DNA from: MGIIb-Q1 sp964342465
GTDB lineage: Archaea; Thermoplasmatota; Poseidoniia; Poseidoniales; Thalassarchaeaceae
Length of the DNA: 64,000 nt
NCBI GenBank assembly: GCA_964342465.1
Contig: CAYFFQ010000004.1
Span: forward strand, 99,975-163,974
Direction: 5' to 3'
Shown: piece after piece, positions 59,096-64,000 of the stretch
Layout of the letters: each line of letters starts with the position of its first letter
How positions within the stretch are numbered: position 1 is the stretch's first letter
Program-made: the position numbers and the translations under genes
Notes under the pieces: generated by a model
What the model was told of the DNA's origin: nothing
Seen by the model: the letters and a program-made list of their open reading frames with translations, nothing else
Database searches by the model: none

Positions 59096-60997
59096 ATGAG
59101 ACTTACATTCGCAGAAATCAAAGAAGAAATCAGGGATATGATGCCTAGCATCATCGACTACGATGTGACCCTCGAAGCGGCGAGCATCGTCATCGTCACA
59201 GATACCCCCGGAGATATTTCTAATTCACTGATAGGAGAGATTTCGAAGAGGGTGAAAAGACGAATCATCATCAGACCAGTTGAAGCGATTATGATGGGTG
59301 AGGATGAAGCAAGAGAGGTCATCAACGAGGTCATACCGGGTGATGCCCTCATTCGCAATATCTGGTTCGACGCAGCAATAGGAGAATGCACCATCGAGTG
59401 CAAAGACCCTGTCATCGGGGTTGGAAAGAGGGGTGTTCACCTCAAGGAAATTAGAGATGCAATCGGCTGGGTGGTGAAGATTACCCGCGCCTCAAGGATG
59501 GAGAGCAAAACCATTCACGATGTCAAAGTGTTTCGTAATATACACTCTAAAGAGAGGAAAAAGGTGTTGGAGAGAATCGGAAAAAGCATCTATCGACCAA
59601 AGAGGCAAAGCGAGGAATGGGTCAGACTCACCGCCCTCGGAGCGTATGGGGAAATTGGGAGGGCTTGCCATCTCATCACCACTAACGAGAGTCGAGTGAT
59701 TGTCGATGTCGGAGCCAAACCTGGACGTGAAGAGGAATCAATGCCTTACTTCTCAGCTCCAGAAATGCTTCCTCTGAACAAAATTGATGCGGTAGTCATC
59801 ACTCATTCACATCTCGACCACATTGGAATGTTGCCGGTCCTTTACAAGTATGGTTACGAAGGGCCGACCTACTGCACACCACCCACCCGCGACCTGATGG
59901 TCATGCTCCAACTCGATTTCATCAAGGTGGCCCAATCAGAAGGAAGGAGACCGCCATACACACTTGAGGATGTCCACAAGATGATGTTGCACATAATTGA
60001 TGTGGATTGGAATCAAACCACCGACATAGCACCAGACATCAAACTGACATTCTACAACGCCGGCCACATCGTCGGCTCATCCTCACCTCATTTCCATATC
60101 GGTGATGGACTTCACAATCTCGTTATCAGCGGCGACATCAAGTTCGAGAAATCATGGCTCTATGACGCGGCAAATGTGAGATTCCCGCGTGTTGAAACTT
60201 TGGTGATAGAATCGACATACGGCGGCCCCAAGGCACTGCAACCATCTCGTCTTGAAGCCACTCAGGAGTTACAGGACATGTTCAAGAGGGTGTTGGGGAG
60301 GGGAGGCAAGGTCTTCTGTCCGGTCTTCGCTGTCGGCCGGTCACAGGAGTTGATGGTCGCAATTGACCAGTTGTTCCGTTCCGGAGAGTGTGAGCCAGTC
60401 ACTGTTTGGCTGGACGGAATGATTCAGGAAGCGACAGCAATTCATGCAGCATATCCTGAATACTTGAATCAGGAGTTGAAAAGTTCGGTTCTCAAGGACG
60501 ATGACACGAACCCATTCGGCTCGTCTTGGTTCAGAAAGGTGGAGAGCAGAGACCAGAGGGAGAAGATCATCAACAACTCCGGCCCCTGTATCGTGCTCGC
60601 TACGAGTGGAATGATGTCGGGAGGCCCGATTGTAGACTATTTCAAATCGTGGGCTGGGGACAGCACGAACACACTCTGCTTCGTAGGTTACCAAGCGGAT
60701 GGGACTCTTGGAAGAAAGTTGAAGGATGGCTCCAAACACGTTCCGATTTCGGATGGCAGCCGCGGTTCTGATATGGTGGAAGTCGCCTGTGACATGGTGA
60801 TAGTCGACGGAATGAGCGGACATTCTGACCGTCGCCAACTGATGGATTATGTCAATCAGATGAACCCCAAGCCACGCTTCATCATAGTTCATCACGGAGA
60901 CCCGAAGATGTCGAACCTGTTTGCGAAATCATTGAGGGAGACTTATCGCGTGCGCAGCGTTGCCCCTTCCAATCTCGAGACAATCCGCTTGGCCTGA
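59096..60997 (+). CDS. fttA: Transcription termination factor FttA (aCPSF1), KH + metallo-beta-lactamase/beta-CASP nuclease
   Basis: The 633-residue protein has two KH-like domains at the N-terminus (residues about 1-150, with DPVIGVGKRGVHLKEIRDAIGW as the nucleic-acid loop region), then the metallo-beta-lactamase fold with HSHLDHIG and later His/Asp ligands (NAGHIVGSS, ISGDIKFE), and a beta-CASP part ending ATSGMMSGGPIVDYF, VDGMSGHSDRRQL and IIVHHGDPKMS. This is the archaeal CPSF73-like nuclease that cleaves nascent RNA at transcript ends and releases RNA polymerase. The length matches the family. It follows psmB by about 100 bases. Confidence 0.97.
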   Translation: MRLTFAEIKEEIRDMMPSIIDYDVTLEAASIVIVTDTPGDISNSLIGEISKRVKRRIIIRPVEAIMMGEDEAREVINEVIPGDALIRNIWFDAAIGECTIECKDPVIGVGKRGVHLKEIRDAIGWVVKITRASRMESKTIHDVKVFRNIHSKERKKVLERIGKSIYRPKRQSEEWVRLTALGAYGEIGRACHLITTNESRVIVDVGAKPGREEESMPYFSAPEMLPLNKIDAVVITHSHLDHIGMLPVLYKYGYEGPTYCTPPTRDLMVMLQLDFIKVAQSEGRRPPYTLEDVHKMMLHIIDVDWNQTTDIAPDIKLTFYNAGHIVGSSSPHFHIGDGLHNLVISGDIKFEKSWLYDAANVRFPRVETLVIESTYGGPKALQPSRLEATQELQDMFKRVLGRGGKVFCPVFAVGRSQELMVAIDQLFRSGECEPVTVWLDGMIQEATAIHAAYPEYLNQELKSSVLKDDDTNPFGSSWFRKVESRDQREKIINNSGPCIVLATSGMMSGGPIVDYFKSWAGDSTNTLCFVGYQADGTLGRKLKDGSKHVPISDGSRGSDMVEVACDMVIVDGMSGHSDRRQLMDYVNQMNPKPRFIIVHHGDPKMSNLFAKSLRETYRVRSVAPSNLETIRLA

Positions 60998-61162
60998 GGG
61001 AAATTTCCTTCGGCTCATTCGTCGTCATTGTAGACCGGAGACGACAACGGCGATGCGAATCCGTGCGCTCGGATGAAATCCCATGAATCATTCCCCGAAT
61101 CGGTCGGAATCTGCGACGGACATTAACCATCAATGTCCAAGGACATTCTGATGTGCGGGATT

Positions 61163-62014
61163 TCATTGGTATTCCAGTTGCATTTTGTCGATTTGTTTGC
61201 CGAGAATATAGAGCACCAATCCAGACACCAGTGAAAGAACTCCGATGAATGTGACAGCAAAGGCAACTAGTGCGACCCCTATGCTTACGGTATCATGAGG
61301 GCCACCGATATCGATTAATGCGGTAGCCATCTGGTATCCAACCGTGAAGAACAGAATACCCGGAATACCGAGGGTGACCAACGGGTGTTTTGACTCCAGC
61401 ATCCAGTAGAAAAGTTGTGCATATCTGCTCGCACTTGCCAAAGATTCTCTCTGTTTTCCGAGTGGTGGTGCATCCAACTCGATGATTCGAACTTGCAGGT
61501 CTCTGGGCAGGTCAGCAGGTCGTCCTTCTGGGTCGGCAGCGGCCAATTCCCTCAGTCCCTTCGGGGAGAGGGCGCAAACTGAAATCGCTGCATCTTTGTA
61601 TCTGTATGAGGTAATGGTCAGTTTCTCACTTTCGTCCAACTCCTCTTCCACTCTCTGATTGGCACTTCTGTGTTTGAAAGCGATGTAGATGTCGTTTCTC
61701 GTCCTCGCGAGGGCAATGTGCATAGGCAAGTCCTTCAACTGCCAATCTGCATCGATTCCGATGGCTACTGTATATTTTTCATCGCTCTCTGGGATTGAAT
61801 CAACCAGGGTGCGAGCGAGAAGGGGGGCGTCGGCTCGACCTCTATGTGAGATGTAAGTGGCACCTGCCGCTTCGGCGATGGTTCGTTCACTTTCATTGTC
61901 GGTCAAGGAGATGACAACCACCTCATCCGAGAAATCAAAGCCCCGAATAACTGCGGAACCGAGGCGAAGTTCTTGGTCACGAACAACGTACACCAGCCTC
62001 ATACTGTTCTCCAA
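61163..62014 (-). CDS. Glycosyltransferase-like protein with C-terminal membrane helices
   Basis: The N-terminal ~200 of 283 residues look like a truncated GT-A fold: MRLVYVVRDQEL, DFSDEVVVISLTDNESER, AAGATYISHRG and an acidic IDADWQLKDLP, which could be the metal-binding Asp motif. Two membrane helices follow near the C-terminus (LVTLGIPGILFFTVGYQMATAL and IGVALVAFAVTFIGVLSLVSG). It may transfer a sugar to a lipid carrier. It is divergent from a clear GT2 enzyme across a 150-base gap, which supports a shared pathway of surface glycan assembly. The catalytic assignment is weak. Confidence 0.5.
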   Translation of the reverse strand: MENSMRLVYVVRDQELRLGSAVIRGFDFSDEVVVISLTDNESERTIAEAAGATYISHRGRADAPLLARTLVDSIPESDEKYTVAIGIDADWQLKDLPMHIALARTRNDIYIAFKHRSANQRVEEELDESEKLTITSYRYKDAAISVCALSPKGLRELAAADPEGRPADLPRDLQVRIIELDAPPLGKQRESLASASRYAQLFYWMLESKHPLVTLGIPGILFFTVGYQMATALIDIGGPHDTVSIGVALVAFAVTFIGVLSLVSGLVLYILGKQIDKMQLEYQ

Positions 62015-62166
62015 AGTGACCTCGTATGTCGCGTGTTAATGGTTGTTGTTGATATTCCCCTCATCACAGATGCAGTTTTGGGGAATCCATTCACCAATTG
62101 CTCGGAGAGGCGCGTTAGGTGCGAGCGGCGCAGTCTGTTTCATAGACCTCTGAAGGTGCCGAATGG

Positions 62167-63126
62167 GTGATGAGGGGCAGGTGGCGAGTTGCAGTCATCA
62201 TGCCGGCATTCAATGAGGAGATTTTGATCGCTAGTTCAATCCGGTCAGTACCCGTCTGGGTCGACCGTCTGATTGTCGTTGACGACGGCTCAACGGATGC
62301 GACATTCTTGGCCGCAAATCGAACCATCCCCACCTCCGGTGAGGTGATCCAGACAACCGGACTAGGCGTCGGGGGGGCTCTGGCTGCAGGATATTCGCAC
62401 CTCATCGAATGGATAGACGACAACAAACTCGATGATGAGGAATGGGTCGCCGTAGTCATGGCGGGAGATTGTCAGATGAATCCTGCTGATATTGACTCAC
62501 TATTGGCTCCACTTTCCCGCGTACCCTATGTGAAGGGTGATCGGTTTTCACACCCAAATGGATTAGGCGAAATGCCCAAGTCTAGAAAGGTCGGTTCCCG
62601 ACTCCTTGCTACCCTAACTTCCCTCGCCTGTGGGAGGGTGGTGAGTGACCCACAATGTGGTTTCACCGCCGTGAGAGTAGATGCTCTGAGGGATTGGAAA
62701 TGGGTTCGTGAATGGCATGGGTATGGTTATCCGAACTGGTGGCTCTTGAACATGAGTTGTGCCTCCATTCCTTTCGAGTCAGTCCCTGTTCACTCGGTCT
62801 ATAAGGATGAAAAATCGGGTATCGTAATCCCGAAATTCTTTTTCACAGTATCCATGATGCTCCTCAGCGGTCTGTGGCGAAGAGGTTGGAACTGGTATGT
62901 CCGAGGCAGAGGAGGCACGCCGTTTCATCGCCGTTTTTCAGTTTCATTATGCTGGTTCACATCGCTAGCGACTGTCGTCGCCCTGCCGTTAATACACTCA
63001 GTCGCCACTTCGCTGTCAATTCCGGTTATCGGTTTGTTTGCGGTGTTGTCTCTCACATGGTATCTCGACCAGCAGGAGGTGCAGAAGCGAATGGAAGAAA
63101 ATTGGAACTTAGAGAGTAGTTCTTGA
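62167..63126 (+). CDS. GT2-family glycosyltransferase (dolichol-phosphate mannosyltransferase-like)
   Basis: The 319-residue protein has a GT2 core: VAVIMPAFNEEILIASSIRSV, LIVVDDGSTDATFLAA, an acidic VMAGDCQMNPADI (metal-binding) and VSDPQCGFTAVRVDALRDW. It ends with a hydrophobic C-terminal region (PLIHSVATSLSIPVIGLFAVLSLTW). It probably transfers a hexose to a polyprenyl or dolichyl phosphate for glycosylation. Its start codon follows a GGTGATG-like region; the first Met pair is at 62167-62172. It is paired divergently with the other glycosyltransferase-like gene. Confidence 0.85.
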   Translation: MMRGRWRVAVIMPAFNEEILIASSIRSVPVWVDRLIVVDDGSTDATFLAANRTIPTSGEVIQTTGLGVGGALAAGYSHLIEWIDDNKLDDEEWVAVVMAGDCQMNPADIDSLLAPLSRVPYVKGDRFSHPNGLGEMPKSRKVGSRLLATLTSLACGRVVSDPQCGFTAVRVDALRDWKWVREWHGYGYPNWWLLNMSCASIPFESVPVHSVYKDEKSGIVIPKFFFTVSMMLLSGLWRRGWNWYVRGRGGTPFHRRFSVSLCWFTSLATVVALPLIHSVATSLSIPVIGLFAVLSLTWYLDQQEVQKRMEENWNLESSS

Positions 63127-63179
63127 CAACGCCACCTAAACCGCTACTCTTCAATTCAGTCCTTGATGTCATTAATTGG

Positions 63180-63200
63180 AAAACGCCGAGTCGCCGTTTT
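63180..63200. terminator. Imperfect palindrome after a glycosyltransferase gene
   Basis: AAAACGCCGAGTCGCCGTTT(T) pairs AAAACG with CGTTTT and CGA with TCG, with C-C mismatches. It begins about 54 bases after the GT2 stop, between convergent genes, so it may be a transcript-end structure. A second inverted repeat (CTTCAATCCAC / GTGGATTGAA) lies at about 63223-63233 and 63284-63293. The rest of 63127-63394 contains no gene I can support. Confidence 0.35.
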
Positions 63201-63394
63201 GGCAAGATTATTTGAATATCAACTCTTCAATCCACGACATTGCAACAGCCATCGCAAGCCACGGAATCACTGTTCTGCCGAGTGGATTGAAAAGTGGCTT
63301 GATTTGGCTCAGGATGACGACGCGGGGGAGAGGGGAAAAACCGAAGTGAAAAACGAGACGAAGGCAGTGAGCGAAATCTTCTCTTAAGGATTGC

Positions 63395-63667
63395 TCACAT
63401 CAAACGGCCGATCTCGAGGACTTCAAATTCTCCGACGCCGTCGATGGCTTTGATGGAATCTTCGAACGAGTCAACTGTCCCGTCTCCTTCCTGAATCACG
63501 CAGTACGCCTCTACGAATTTGAGGCCAAAGGCGAGAGGCTTGGTCTCGACAGTCTGGACGACGCCGACTTCACTTTCCATCTGCTTGAGGCCGGCAGCGA
63601 TTTCCTCAGCGGTGACATCCGTCTCCGAATGGCACATAATCTTGTATCGAATAGCTACTTCGCCCAT
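63395..63667 (-). CDS. ef1b: Translation elongation factor 1-beta (aEF-1beta)
   Basis: From the ATG at 63667 (GAGGTGA ribosome site 5 bases before it) the protein has 90 residues, the family length. It begins GEVAIRYKIMCHSETDVTAE and includes KPLAFGLKFVEAYCVIQEGDG and a C-terminal GVGEFEVLEIGRLM, typical of archaeal EF-1beta. It is the guanine-nucleotide exchange factor for EF-1alpha. It directly follows the zinc-ribbon gene (10-base gap), the standard archaeal pair. An open frame 31 codons longer upstream is not used because the ribosome site supports this start. Confidence 0.93.
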   Translation of the reverse strand: MGEVAIRYKIMCHSETDVTAEEIAAGLKQMESEVGVVQTVETKPLAFGLKFVEAYCVIQEGDGTVDSFEDSIKAIDGVGEFEVLEIGRLM

Positions 63668-63677
63668 TTCCGTCACC

Positions 63678-63845
63678 TCACGGCCCTTGGAATCCACACT
63701 CAACGCAGATGTACTGCACTGCCTGTGAGCGACACTGGGCCGAACGCCCGACGGGTGCACTACACTTTGGACAGGGGAACGAGGTGCTGCACTTCTCGGT
63801 CAAAGGGGTTCCTGAGGCGTTGCAGATAGTTGCAGTTCTGACCAC
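63678..63845 (-). CDS. Small zinc-ribbon protein (HVO_2753-type) with two lost ligands
   Basis: The C-terminal part FPCPKCSAPVGR, then QCRSQAVQYICVECGFQGP matches the archaeal small zinc-finger proteins encoded next to EF-1beta. Homologues carry four CxxC motifs; here two are intact (CPKC and CVEC) and two have lost one Cys (CNAS and SAQC). A GTG at 63845 (or 63842) gives about 55 residues, the normal size, instead of the ATG at 63878. It is upstream of aEF-1beta, in the same unit. The role in homologues is unclear. Confidence 0.7.
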   Translation of the reverse strand: MVRTATICNASGTPLTEKCSTSFPCPKCSAPVGRSAQCRSQAVQYICVECGFQGP

Positions 63846-63878
63846 GATGGTACACCAACTGAGCCGCCGACAGGCCAC

Positions 63879-64000
63879 CCCCTTTTGATGGTTGCTAATG
63901 CTGAAGTGGTGTCGGTTGAGGGTCGCGCCTAGACTTCTGACAACCGTTTGCCACGGACCCTTCCATTCTCACGTCACACATGAGAGTACAGAGAACTATC
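63879..64000. other. Window end, no gene seen
   Basis: The last 122 bases show no supported coding frame or RNA gene on either strand. They probably hold the promoter of the minus-strand zinc-ribbon/aEF-1beta unit. Confidence 0.3.

Noticed and set aside
63163..63387. ORF of 74 codons between the glycosyltransferase and aEF-1beta
   Set aside because: It crosses two inverted repeats, has mixed composition and no ribosome site; likely non-coding transcript-end sequence.

Overview
The window is archaeal. It carries an archaeal RNA polymerase operon (rpoH, a single fused rpoB, split rpoA1/rpoA2, then ribosomal protein L30e), ribosomal protein S3Ae, the KH/metallo-beta-lactamase termination nuclease FttA (aCPSF1), a proteasome beta subunit, aEF-1beta with its small zinc-ribbon partner, PurP, Nre, ZPR1 and an archaeal-type TrpRS. 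Beside these sit bacterial-looking genes: a PF08886-type glutamate-cysteine ligase, thyA/folA, plsC, pdxS and a Rieske/cytochrome b complex. Fused RpoB, aerobic-type respiration, glycerolipid acyltransferase and short intergenic gaps together suggest a marine Thermoplasmatota, most likely Marine Group II (Poseidoniales). That placement is inference, because no 16S is present.

Layout. 0-2.6 kb: the end of an unknown gene, gshA, an SRPBCC protein and a DNA alkyl-transferase. 2.1-9.3 kb (minus strand): a respiratory operon. It encodes a secreted C-x-C-H protein, a 24-residue micro-protein, a small membrane protein, a Rieske protein, a cytochrome b6-like protein, and a 966-residue fusion of the cytochrome b C-terminal half to a HdrD/GlpC-type iron-sulfur module, followed by a 2x[4Fe-4S] ferredoxin. 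9.3-13.3 kb: a TPR protein, a short FtsZ-family GTPase, a membrane protein and a probable RNase P Pop5 subunit. 13.4-18.8 kb (minus): a rearranged three-gene glutamate synthase operon. 19-21.2 kb: a membrane protein and a HemK-like methyltransferase fused to biotin ligase. 21.4-30.8 kb: tRNA-Lys(UUU) and the RNA polymerase operon; RpoH and RpoA'' share a homologous extra N-terminal domain. 31-43.8 kb: four coiled-coil proteins of one general type (one with an RGG-rich tail), a KaiC-like ATPase, purP, a roadblock-like protein, a large surface protein with cytoplasmic zinc ribbons, a DtxR-type regulator and Nre. 44-51.5 kb: pdxS, a nucleoside phosphorylase, S3Ae with a C-terminal SAP domain, a COG1325-like RNA-binding protein, a 7Fe-type ferredoxin, a MazG-like enzyme, folA, thyA and plsC. 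51.7-64 kb: a surface protein, a saccharopine-dehydrogenase-like enzyme, trpS, a YbjN-like protein, ZPR1, SepF-like, proteasome beta, FttA, two glycosyltransferases, aEF-1beta and a zinc ribbon.

A recurring structural feature is a set of short tandem repeats. They lie in almost every longer intergenic gap, and one lies inside a coding region. Each has its own sequence, but most have a period of about 60-72 bp. Several start at, or overlap, the 3' end of the preceding gene. They are not CRISPRs.

The main items for a second look are the cytochrome b-HdrD fusion complex, the shared N-terminal domain on two RNA polymerase subunits, the S3Ae-SAP fusion, the methyltransferase-biotin ligase fusion, the rearranged glutamate synthase and the tandem-repeat landscape.
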